Made by a program: the position numbers and the translations under genes. A DNA stretch of 26,118 nucleotides from Microbacteriaceae bacterium UBA1487 (GTDB taxonomy: Bacteria; Actinomycetota; Actinomycetes; Actinomycetales; Microbacteriaceae): contig DCRR01000022.1 in the NCBI GenBank assembly GCA_002325245.1, forward strand, positions 1 through 26,118, given 5' to 3'. The notes beneath the pieces are model-generated. The model saw only the letters and a list, made by a program, of their open reading frames with translations. It had not been told where the DNA came from and ran no database searches. Positions 1-6,690 of the stretch are shown here, in pieces. Each line of letters starts with the position of its first letter. Positions within the stretch are counted from its first letter, which is position 1.

Positions 1-813
1 TCAGCGCTGGCAGTGCGGGCACCACGTGACCGAGCGGTCCTGCTCCGCGTGGGCTGGCGACACCTCGGGACCGAGCCGGCCGCCGTGGATCGTCGTGCCG
101 CAGCGCCGGCACGACTGCCCGGCGCGTCGATACACCCACGTCGTCTGCCCGCGGCGCAGGTCGCCGGTCGTGGTGCGCGTCGTGCGATCGCGGTTCGCCA
201 CGAGGAGCCGGCGCGCCAGATCGACGATCGCGGCCGCGTCGGTGTCGCCCATCGGGCGCGTCGGCAGCACGCCGCGCAGGAAGCACAGTTCTGTGGCGTA
301 CACGTTGCCGATGCCGGCCAGATTGGCTTGATCGAGCACCGCGACGAAGACCGGAACCTCAGGGCGCGCGGCGAGGCGCGCGGCGGCCTCGACGGTGTGC
401 TCCTGTCCCCAGGCGGGGTCGAGCAGATCGGGACCGAGTCGCTCCCGCACGGTGTGCTCCTCGGTGCGCAGCATCACGTCGAGGGTTCCCAGCTCGAATC
501 CGACCGACTCCAAAGACTCGGTGCGCAGCACGGCGCGCGCGAGGTGCGCGGGGCGGTCCCAGTGGGCATCCGCGTCCGCCCAGCGCGGATACAGCTGCCA
601 GGAGCCCTCCATCCTGAGATGCGAGTGGATGCTGTACTCGCCCACGCGGTGGAACAGGTGCTTGCCGAACGCGACGACCTCGTCGACCGTCTCGCCGGTG
701 AGGTCGAGCGTGGCGAATCGCGGCACGCGGAAGTCGGTTCCCGTGAGCACGGAGCCCGCGAGCGCGGCGTGCTGACCGCGCGCAGTTCGGTGAACGGTGT
801 CGCCTTCGGGCAT
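1..813 (-). CDS. nei2: Fpg/Nei-family DNA glycosylase (Nei2, endonuclease VIII-like)
   Basis: Base-excision repair glycosylase/AP lyase of 270 aa that removes oxidised bases from DNA in the cytoplasm. The sequence begins MPEGDTVHR: after Met removal, Pro2 is the Schiff-base nucleophile and Glu3 the acid, as in the Fpg/Nei family. GKHLF near residue 50 supplies the conserved Lys. The helix-two-turn-helix segment reads LDQANLAGIGNVYATELCF (about residues 163-181). The C-terminal zinc finger is complete, CRRC near residue 237 and CPHC at 266-269. Length and the MPEGDTV start match the actinobacterial Nei2 branch rather than Fpg (which usually starts MPELPEVE). The ATG is the first start in the frame and has a -10-like TAGCCT six bases upstream with no Shine-Dalgarno, suggesting a leaderless transcript. 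The stop codon is at the first bases of the window, so the gene is complete. The exact lesion range cannot be read from sequence. Confidence 0.93.
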   Translation of the reverse strand: MPEGDTVHRTARGQHAALAGSVLTGTDFRVPRFATLDLTGETVDEVVAFGKHLFHRVGEYSIHSHLRMEGSWQLYPRWADADAHWDRPAHLARAVLRTESLESVGFELGTLDVMLRTEEHTVRERLGPDLLDPAWGQEHTVEAAARLAARPEVPVFVAVLDQANLAGIGNVYATELCFLRGVLPTRPMGDTDAAAIVDLARRLLVANRDRTTRTTTGDLRRGQTTWVYRRAGQSCRRCGTTIHGGRLGPEVSPAHAEQDRSVTWCPHCQR

Positions 814-825
814 GGCGGAAGGCTA
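814..825 (-). promoter_or_regulatory. Leaderless-type -10 element of the Nei2 gene
   Basis: On the minus strand TAGCCT (820-825) is followed by six bases, TCCGCC, and then the ATG. A TANNNT hexamer at this distance places the transcription start on or next to the A of the ATG, as in actinobacterial leaderless genes. There is no purine-rich ribosome-binding site. No convincing -35 was seen. Confidence 0.5.
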
Positions 826-1132
826 CGCCACCGGTCGTCGAACCGCCCTGACGCGCCGAAGTTCGGGAACCGCCCGACGATCGAGGGCACGAGTCCGTCG
901 GAGTCACCGCGGCGCGCTCGCGCCGCGCGAGGCGCCCACGTGAACTCTGGTCGCACCGCAGGGAAACCCGAGGTGACGGGTCGACGAACTCGCGGTGGCG
1001 AAGCGGACCGGGCGTCGCCCGGGCTTTACCGTGGCCACCGTTGCCGTTGCCGTTCGCACCGTCGGGGTGTTCACATGCCGTCGTCACGATGAGGTCGTCC
1101 CGCTGTTCACCCACATTTCTGGAGACCCACTC
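814..1132. other. Divergent intergenic region with inverted repeats and a possible structured leader
   Basis: No gene is supported here; long frames across it are GC-rich shadows. Visible structure on the plus strand: CGCGGCGCG (908-916) pairs perfectly with CGCGCCGCG (919-927). ACCCG (966-970) pairs with CGGGT (977-981). CGGTGGC (993-999) pairs with GCCACCG (1034-1040) and encloses a second hairpin, CCGGGCG (1008-1014) with CGCCCGG (1016-1022), followed by GCTTT. A short run of CCGTTG units lies at 1038-1054. The region must carry the nei2 promoter (leftward) and the promoter and leader of the importer operon (rightward). I do not recognise a known riboswitch, and saw no IdeR/DtxR-type box. 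Confidence 0.55.
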
Positions 1133-2206
1133 ATGAACCGAATCGTTCGACCCGCTGGTGCGCTGCTCGCGCTCGCCACCGTGACCGCGCTTGCCGCGTG
1201 CGCCCCGGACCCCGACGTCGACGTCGTCGCCGCATCCGCTCTCGACTCGGCGAGCTGCGAGGCCGAGGAGGGCGCGCTGCGCGTCTACCTGAACCCGTTC
1301 GGCGCGACCCTCAGCGATCAGTTCAGCGCTGACACCGGCCTCGAGACCGAGATCGCCGACCTGGGCGGCGGCGAGATCCTCGCGAGGATCGCCGCGGAGG
1401 CCAACAACCCGCAGTGGGACGTCGTCGTTCTCGATGGGCACGGGAGCCTGCAGGCTCTCGCCGACCAGGGCCAGCTGCTCACCGGGCTGGAGCCCGCGAA
1501 TCTGTCCAACCTCACCGACGACGGCCGTGCACTTCTGCCGGACGACGCGTCGTGGTTCCCGTTCAGCCAGCACGCCGCGGCGGTGCTCGCCTACAACACC
1601 GAACTCCTGAGCGCGGCGACCGCGCCGGCCGAGTGGGACGCGCTTGCGGACCCGGCGTACGCGCCGATCGGCATCGCCGACCCGGCCGTTGCGGCACCCG
1701 CGTACCCGGTCGTGTCGTACTTCTTCGAAGCTCTCGGTTCGGACGACGCCGAGGAGTACTTCACGACCCTGATCGAGAACGGGCTGAACACCTACGAGAA
1801 GAACGGTCCCGTCGGCGAGGCCCTGATCTCCGGCGAGGTCGCCGTCGCGGCCCTGCAGGAGCAGAACGTGTACGGACTGATGGAGGCGGGCGAGCCCGTC
1901 GACTTCGTGTGGCCGGACGAGGGCGCTCCGGGTGTCGTGCGCGCGATCGCGGTGAGCGCGGAGACGCCCCGACCGTGTGCCGCGTCGAAACTCGTCGACT
2001 GGATGCTCGACCCGGTCAATGTTCAGTACCTGATGGAGAACGGCGGCAACGACGGCATCTTCACCCCGTTCGTCGCCGACGTCGACACGTCGTCGCTCCC
2101 GGATGCGCGTCCCGTCGACGGACGCCTTCTCCTCACCGACGCGCACTTCGCGGCGGAGAACGAGGTCACCATCAAGGACTGGTTCGCGAACCAGCAGGTC
2201 GGCTAG
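1133..2206 (+). CDS. ABC importer substrate-binding lipoprotein (Fe3+/phosphonate type)
   Basis: 357-aa extracellular solute receptor of a class-1 extracellular-binding family that includes Fe(III) and 2-aminoethylphosphonate binders. The N-terminus MNRIVR is followed by a hydrophobic stretch and the lipobox LAAC (residues 20-23), so it should be a lipid-anchored lipoprotein. After a short linker the mature domain starts GALRVYLNPFGATL, and contains the WDVVVLDGHG and AVLAYNTELL segments typical of the family. The ATG at 1133 is chosen over an upstream in-frame GTG at 995 because GGAG lies 8 bases before it and the signal peptide starts there. It leads the operon: the permease begins 10 bases after its stop. 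The tandem tyrosines of classical FbpA are not obvious, so iron is only one candidate substrate. Confidence 0.85.
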   Translation: MNRIVRPAGALLALATVTALAACAPDPDVDVVAASALDSASCEAEEGALRVYLNPFGATLSDQFSADTGLETEIADLGGGEILARIAAEANNPQWDVVVLDGHGSLQALADQGQLLTGLEPANLSNLTDDGRALLPDDASWFPFSQHAAAVLAYNTELLSAATAPAEWDALADPAYAPIGIADPAVAAPAYPVVSYFFEALGSDDAEEYFTTLIENGLNTYEKNGPVGEALISGEVAVAALQEQNVYGLMEAGEPVDFVWPDEGAPGVVRAIAVSAETPRPCAASKLVDWMLDPVNVQYLMENGGNDGIFTPFVADVDTSSLPDARPVDGRLLLTDAHFAAENEVTIKDWFANQQVG

Positions 2207-2216
2207 GAACCCGTTC

Positions 2217-3971
2217 GTGACGATCACCGAAGCGCGGCGCGGGGAGGAGCTTCCCCGCGCCGCGCGCGCTCGCCGTCTCCCCGCCGGTGACGTTCTCGGG
2301 TGGGTGCTTCTGGGCATTCTGCTCGTTCTCGTCGGTCTGCCGCTTGTCTTCGTGCTGCTCCAGTCGGTGTTTCCGGGCATCGGCTTGACACGCGAGTGGG
2401 GCTTTCAGCCGGAGCTGTTGGCCGAGATCGTCAATCGACCGCTGTGGCAGCGCTCGTTGACGAACTCCCTGCTGCTGGCATCGGGGGCCATGCTTCTCGG
2501 CGGAGGTCTGGGGTTCGGCCTCGCGCTTCTGCGGCACACGGTCCGCTTTCCCGGCGCGCGCCTGCTCGATGTGGCGGCGTGGGTTCTGCTGGTCAGCCCC
2601 TCGTTCATCCTCGCCCAGGGGTGGGTCATGTTCGCCTCGCCGTCGGGGGTCGCAGCCCACAGCCTCGGCATGCCGTGGGTCGCCGATCTGGTCCTCTCGC
2701 CGGGCGGCCTCATCGTCGTCATGAGCCTGACGCAGTACCCGCTTGCCTACCTCGCCGTCAGTGCCGCGCTGCACTGGGACGACCCCAACTATCGACACGC
2801 GGCCGCCCTCAGCGGCGCGAGCGGGTGGACGATCCTGCGCACGATTCGGATGCCGCTGCTCGCGCCAGCGGCCCTCAGCGGCGCGGTGCTGGTGTTCGTC
2901 GATGTCATCGGCGACTTCGGTCTTCCGGCGGCGCTGTCGGCGTCGTACAACTTCCCGACGCTGCCCTACTCGATCTACGCCTCGGTGCGACAGAGCCCGG
3001 TTCGGTTCGAGCTCGGCGGCGTCCTCTCGTTCTACCTGGTGCTCATCCTGGCGGCGGCGATCATCGCGTACATGCGAATCCTGCGTCGAAGCCGTTTCGA
3101 CTTCCTCACCGGTCAGGCCACCGCGAGCACCCCGCCGGCGGCCCGACGACCGCGGGTCTGGACGGGGGTGACCGTTCTCGTGTTCCTCGTGACGCTCGGC
3201 ATCCCGCTCAGCTCGTCCCTGCAGGTCTCGCTCTCGCGCTCGATCTCCGGCGGCTTGACCCCCGACAACTTCACTCTCGAGCACTACGCGGCGATCCTGG
3301 GGGCGGGTTCGCGCATGATCGAAGGCGCGGGCAACAGCCTCGGAATCGCGGTGGTCGTGGCGATCGGAACGACGATCCTCGGATTCCTGATCGGCGTCGT
3401 GCTGACGTTCACCAGCTTCCGGGGACGGGTGGTGATCGACGTCGCCGGCACGATCGCCCTCGCGATTCCCGGAATCGTCTTGGCCGTCGGCTACATCTTC
3501 GTCTGGAATCAGCCGTTCCTATCGAAGATCGGGCTGGGGCTCTACGGGCAGCCTGTGCTGCTCGTTCTCGCCGGGATCGCCACCGCCGTTCCGGTCGCGG
3601 TTCGGCTTCAACTCGGCGCGCTGGCTCAGATTCCCGCCAATTTCCTGCAGGCCGCGGCGCTGTCCGGGGCTTCGCTGCTGACCCGGCTGCGCACGATCCT
3701 CGCGCCCCTCGTGGCGCCGGCGCTGCTGTCGGCGCTGGTCGCGATCTTCGCGTCGAGCGTGTTCGACCTGGCCGCGACGACGATGCTCGCGCCGCCCAAC
3801 TTCGTCACTCTCCCCGTCGAGATCCTTCTCGAATACGACCGCGGCAAGTACGGCTACTCGACCGCAGGCGCCATCTTCACGGCAGGCGTGGTGATCGCGC
3901 TCGCCGCCATCTCAACCGCAGTCGGACGGCGTCTCATTCGCCGCACCCATACCCGAACGGAGAACACCTGA
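2217..3971 (+). CDS. ABC importer permease, fused double-domain (FbpB-like)
   Basis: 584-aa inner-membrane permease with two binding-protein-dependent transport domains in one chain, as in FbpB-type Fe(III) systems. Each half carries an EAA loop: YRHAAALSGASGWTILRTIR (about codons 193-212) and FLQAAALSGASLLTRLRTIL (about 475-494), which dock onto the ATPase. Roughly twelve hydrophobic segments are visible, beginning with VLLGILLVLVGLPLVFVLL. The GTG start at 2217 is preferred: AGGAA lies about 7 bases upstream, directly after the preceding stop, and the longer frame to 2103 overlaps the receptor gene. The stop overlaps the ATPase start by one base (TGATG), indicating translational coupling. 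The fused architecture means a single permease polypeptide could serve both subunits of the channel. Confidence 0.9.
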   Translation: MTITEARRGEELPRAARARRLPAGDVLGWVLLGILLVLVGLPLVFVLLQSVFPGIGLTREWGFQPELLAEIVNRPLWQRSLTNSLLLASGAMLLGGGLGFGLALLRHTVRFPGARLLDVAAWVLLVSPSFILAQGWVMFASPSGVAAHSLGMPWVADLVLSPGGLIVVMSLTQYPLAYLAVSAALHWDDPNYRHAAALSGASGWTILRTIRMPLLAPAALSGAVLVFVDVIGDFGLPAALSASYNFPTLPYSIYASVRQSPVRFELGGVLSFYLVLILAAAIIAYMRILRRSRFDFLTGQATASTPPAARRPRVWTGVTVLVFLVTLGIPLSSSLQVSLSRSISGGLTPDNFTLEHYAAILGAGSRMIEGAGNSLGIAVVVAIGTTILGFLIGVVLTFTSFRGRVVIDVAGTIALAIPGIVLAVGYIFVWNQPFLSKIGLGLYGQPVLLVLAGIATAVPVAVRLQLGALAQIPANFLQAAALSGASLLTRLRTILAPLVAPALLSALVAIFASSVFDLAATTMLAPPNFVTLPVEILLEYDRGKYGYSTAGAIFTAGVVIALAAISTAVGRRLIRRTHTRTENT

Positions 3972-5074
3972 TGCGATCGAACGCCGCCGACCTCGTCATC
4001 GACAGCGTCGTGAAGAGCTATCCCGGACGCAGCGGGCGCGCTCCCGCACTCAGCGACGTGTCCGTCTCCGTCCCGGCCGGAACCACGCTGGGCGTGCTCG
4101 GGCCGAGCGGATGCGGCAAGTCGACCCTGCTACGGCTGATCTCGGGAATCGAGTCGCCCGATGCGGGGCGCATCCTGCTCGGGGGCACCGAGCTGTCCCG
4201 GCCGGGATTCGCCCTCGACGCGGATCGTCGCGGAGTGAACATGGTGTTCCAGAACTACGCGCTCTGGCCGCACCTGAGGGTGCGCGACATCATCGGCTAC
4301 GGTCTCACGCACGGCCGCCAGCGCGTTGATCGCGCTGCTCGTGAAGCGCGCGTCGCGGAGCTGGTCGAGCTGCTGCAGCTCGGCGGCCTCGAGGATCGTC
4401 GACCGGCCGAGATCTCGGGAGGTCAGCAGCAGCGCGTCGCGATCGCGCGGGCGCTGGCCACGCAGCCGAGTCTGCTGCTGTTCGACGAGCCGCTGTCCAA
4501 CCTCGATGTGCAGCTGCGCGCGACGATGCGGACGGAACTCGCGTCGCTTCTCGGCCGCCTCAACACGACCGTCGTCTATGTGACGCATGACGTGACCGAA
4601 GCGCTCGCGCTGGCCGACCGGATCCTCGTGCTCGATCAGGGGCGTGCGGTGCAGCTCGATACGGCGCGTGCGGTGTTCTCGCGGCCCGCGACCCCGTGGG
4701 TCGCCGCGATGGCGGGGTTCAGCTCACGGCTCGTCCCGCAGGTGGTCCGCCACGACGAGTCGACCGCGCACGCGACGTTCGGGGGAGAGTCACTTCGCGG
4801 CCAGGCCTGCGGGGAGGGGCCGGACGGCGAGCCGCACGTCTTCATCCACCCCGATGCGGTCACCCTCGCCGAGGGGCTCCATGCCGTCGAGGAGGGCACC
4901 GTCAGCGGTGTCGTGCAATCGTGCGTGTACGAGGGGCGCGGCTATCGCGTCACGGTTCACGTCGCCGATGCCGGACAGGTGACGGTCATGTCCCCGCGGG
5001 CGCTCGAGGTCGCAACGACGGTCGCGCTGGCGATCGACCCCGAGGGGGTGCTGGTCTTTGGCCGGGCGGCGTAG
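3971..5074 (+). CDS. ABC importer ATP-binding protein with C-terminal TOBE-like domain
   Basis: 367-aa ATPase that powers the importer from the cytoplasmic face. Walker A GPSGCGKST (44-52), Q-loop FQNYALWPH (93-101), signature SGGQQQRVAIARAL (149-162), Walker B LLLFDEPLSNLD (168-179) and the H-loop in YVTHDVTEAL (about 205-214) are all intact. The rest, from about residue 240, fits a TOBE regulatory/specificity domain of the CysA/MalK/FbpC/PotA group. ATG at 3971 overlaps the permease stop by one base. It closes the transporter part of the operon; 51 bases separate it from the CobO-like gene. Family membership is secure, substrate is not. Confidence 0.93.
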   Translation: MRSNAADLVIDSVVKSYPGRSGRAPALSDVSVSVPAGTTLGVLGPSGCGKSTLLRLISGIESPDAGRILLGGTELSRPGFALDADRRGVNMVFQNYALWPHLRVRDIIGYGLTHGRQRVDRAAREARVAELVELLQLGGLEDRRPAEISGGQQQRVAIARALATQPSLLLFDEPLSNLDVQLRATMRTELASLLGRLNTTVVYVTHDVTEALALADRILVLDQGRAVQLDTARAVFSRPATPWVAAMAGFSSRLVPQVVRHDESTAHATFGGESLRGQACGEGPDGEPHVFIHPDAVTLAEGLHAVEEGTVSGVVQSCVYEGRGYRVTVHVADAGQVTVMSPRALEVATTVALAIDPEGVLVFGRAA

Positions 5075-5125
5075 GCCCGTCGGGGACGCCTCGGCGCGGT
5101 CACGGCACGAGGGGGCTCGGCGCCC

Positions 5126-5614
5126 GTGAGCGGGATCGTCATGCTGTTCGTCGGCGAGGGCTGGGGCAAGAGCGCCGCCGCGTACGGCTACGCGAACCGC
5201 AGCATCGGTCGTGGCTGGCGCACACTTGTCGTCCAGTTCGTCAAGGGCGCCGCCTGGAATCCCTCCGAGCGAGAGGCGGCGCGCACGCTCGGGATCGAAT
5301 GGCCCACCTTCACGCGGGGACTGACCTGGGCGCAGGCCCATCCGGAGCGGCTGGGTGCCGAAGCATGGGGACTCGGCCGCGACGCAATTCGTGACGGGAG
5401 CTACGGACTCGTCGTGCTGGATGAGATCACGCACGCGATCGCCTCCGGCTGGGTGGATGAGCGTGAGGTGGTGGACGCGTTGACCGCACGCGCCGCCACG
5501 ACGAGCGTGATTCTGACGGGTAGGACGGCGTCGCGCCGAGTGCGCGCGGCCGCCGACACCGTCACCAAATTCGAGCTCGCGAAGCATCGCGAGAAGCGGG
5601 GAATCCTTGGCTGA
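5126..5614 (+). CDS. CobO/BtuR-like P-loop protein, possible corrinoid adenosyltransferase
   Basis: 162-aa member of the CobA/CobO/BtuR fold, which transfers the adenosyl group of ATP to Co(I) corrinoids. Family landmarks are in order: an N-terminal phosphate loop VGEGWGKSAAAYG (9-21), VVQFVKG (35-41), GLTW (63-66), VVLDEITHAIASG (93-105), EVVDAL and VILTGRT. It differs from recognised members. The usual GxGKGKTT loop reads GEGWGKSA, so the first Lys and second Thr are replaced while the key Lys is kept. The Phe of the F-x-W pair is Leu. The C-terminal tail ends KHREKRGILG instead of the usual KH-aromatic-x-G-x-x-A-x-x-GI(D/E) tail. It also lacks the N-terminal extension of many CobO proteins. 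GTG at 5126 has AGGGGG about ten bases upstream. Its stop overlaps the Nudix start by eight bases. No other corrinoid gene is present, so function is uncertain. Confidence 0.72.
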   Translation: MSGIVMLFVGEGWGKSAAAYGYANRSIGRGWRTLVVQFVKGAAWNPSEREAARTLGIEWPTFTRGLTWAQAHPERLGAEAWGLGRDAIRDGSYGLVVLDEITHAIASGWVDEREVVDALTARAATTSVILTGRTASRRVRAAADTVTKFELAKHREKRGILG

Positions 5615-6041
5615 TCTTGCAGAACCGAACATCGTTCACGCGGCGGGCGGGATCCTCGTTCGCGGCGGACCCGACCCCCGCACCACCACCACGGTGGTCA
5701 TTCACCGGCCTCGGCACGACGACTGGTCGTTCCCCAAAGGCAAGCTCGACCCGGGTGAGACCGCCGAAGAGGCTGCGCTCCGCGAGGTGTACGAGGAGAC
5801 CGCGGTCCGGTGCGAGCTCGTCCTGCCGCTCGGCGTCGTGCGCTACCCCCTGGCCGCCGGAGCCGTCAAGCACACCGAGTACTGGATCATGCGCCCCGTG
5901 CACGACGACGGCTTCATCGCCGGCGACGAGGTGGATGGTCTGCGCTGGCTCCGGCTGGACGAAGCGGTGGATGTGGTCACGAGTCCGCTCGACCGAGAGC
6001 TGGCCGTGCGCGCACAGAGGGCCGTCGCCATGTCGAGCTGA
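5607..6041 (+). CDS. Nudix hydrolase (MutT/Ap4A-hydrolase type)
   Basis: 144-aa Nudix pyrophosphatase. The Nudix box is G-K-L-D-P-G-E...REVYEETAV (about residues 47-69), matching Gx5Ex7REUxEExGU except that the G near the end is Ala. The preceding WSFPKGKLDPGET resembles the MutT1/diadenosine-polyphosphate hydrolase branch; the C-terminal histidine-phosphatase domain of mycobacterial MutT1 is absent. Likely roles are sanitising oxidised nucleotides or cleaving dinucleoside polyphosphates; the substrate cannot be told from sequence. The only plausible start is TTG at 5607, inside the end of the CobO-like gene (8-bp overlap), with GCGGGGA just upstream, so it is translationally coupled and last in the operon. 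It ends 23 bases from the convergent thermonuclease gene. Confidence 0.88.
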   Translation: MADLAEPNIVHAAGGILVRGGPDPRTTTTVVIHRPRHDDWSFPKGKLDPGETAEEAALREVYEETAVRCELVLPLGVVRYPLAAGAVKHTEYWIMRPVHDDGFIAGDEVDGLRWLRLDEAVDVVTSPLDRELAVRAQRAVAMSS

Positions 6042-6064
6042 TCGTTCCTGGCGAAGCTCACGAG

Positions 6065-6652
6065 CTATCGCGAGGAGCATTCCCCCCACATGCCGAGCCC
6101 CGCCAGGGCGGCGTCGCGCTCCGCGGCCAGCAGCGTCTCATAGTGCAGGTCGTTCGGCGCGACACGGATCGCCTCGGCGAAGCCGCCCTCGACGAGGCTC
6201 AGGTTGATGAACTCGCCGTCGTTCGTCCAGAGGTAGAACAGGCGTCGGTCGTAGTCGTCCCAGCTGTCCTCATCGGGGGCCACCCAGAGCGTCGATCCGA
6301 GCGGCGCGAGGCGTGCGAGCTCGTCTTCGGCCTCGGTGCCGTAGCACTCCAGCTGGGGATACACCTCGGGGGTGTCGATTCCGATCAGGCGCACGGCGAT
6401 CGGGCGGGTCGTGGTGACCAGGTCGCCGGGCTGATCGGTCGAGAGCTTCAGGGTGTCGCCGTCGGTGATGGACTCGACGCGCATCGGGATGGCGTCGGCA
6501 GGAACGGGGATGATCTCCGCCGGGTCGTTGTCGCTCGCCGCGGGCGCGGTGGGCTGTGCGGCATCCGGCCACTCGAGGTCGACATCGCTCAGCGCGACGA
6601 ACAGCAGTGCCGCCAGGCCGACGGCGATGACAAGGGCGATGATGCGCTTCAC
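6065..6652 (-). CDS. Thermonuclease (staphylococcal-nuclease fold), secreted or membrane-anchored
   Basis: 195-aa Ca-dependent phosphodiesterase of the SNase family. MKRIIALVIAVGLAALLFVAL is a signal peptide or N-terminal anchor, followed by a Pro/Ala-rich linker and the nuclease domain from about residue 55. Catalytic residues are all identifiable by alignment to the staphylococcal enzyme: Asp64 (TDGDT), Arg88, Asp93 and Glu96 in VRLIGIDTPE, and Arg136 in DDYDRRLFYLW. Expected action is cleavage of extracellular or cell-surface DNA/RNA. The GTG start at 6650-6652 follows TAGCCT plus GGAGGC, which reads both as a -10 with leaderless spacing and as a very close Shine-Dalgarno. It lies 38 bases after the lhr stop on the same strand, so it may be both read through from lhr and separately initiated. 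Confidence 0.88.
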   Translation of the reverse strand: MKRIIALVIAVGLAALLFVALSDVDLEWPDAAQPTAPAASDNDPAEIIPVPADAIPMRVESITDGDTLKLSTDQPGDLVTTTRPIAVRLIGIDTPEVYPQLECYGTEAEDELARLAPLGSTLWVAPDEDSWDDYDRRLFYLWTNDGEFINLSLVEGGFAEAIRVAPNDLHYETLLAAERDAALAGLGMWGECSSR

Positions 6653-6664
6653 GCCTCCAGGCTA
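6653..6664 (-). promoter_or_regulatory. Leaderless-type -10 with GGAGGC spacer before thermonuclease
   Basis: Minus strand reads TAGCCT (6659-6664), GGAGGC (6653-6658), GTG. The same arrangement TNN..T-GGAGGC-start recurs before the hydrolase gene (11986) and the SRPBCC gene (24740). The GGAGGC would be promoter spacer if transcription starts at the GTG, or an unusually close ribosome-binding site (1 nt) if it starts upstream. Confidence 0.45.
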
Positions 6665-6690
6665 GGCGGTGCGAGGCGGCGGCCGGCCGG

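Noticed and set aside
1069..1112. GTTCACAT and GTTCACCC, resembling PhoP-box units upstream of the importer
   Set aside because: The copies are 36 bp apart, not the 11-bp direct repeats of a PhoP box; not enough to call phosphate control.
814..1132. Possible IdeR/DtxR, Zur, TPP or cobalamin regulatory element before the importer
   Set aside because: No matching consensus sequence was found on either strand.
359..3284. Long minus-strand frames under nei2 and the importer genes
   Set aside because: Highly arginine-rich translations overlapping well-supported genes; no homology visible.
6035..6059. GAGCT...AGCTC dyad between the convergent Nudix and thermonuclease genes as a terminator
   Set aside because: Arms are only 5 bp with a 15-base loop; too weak.
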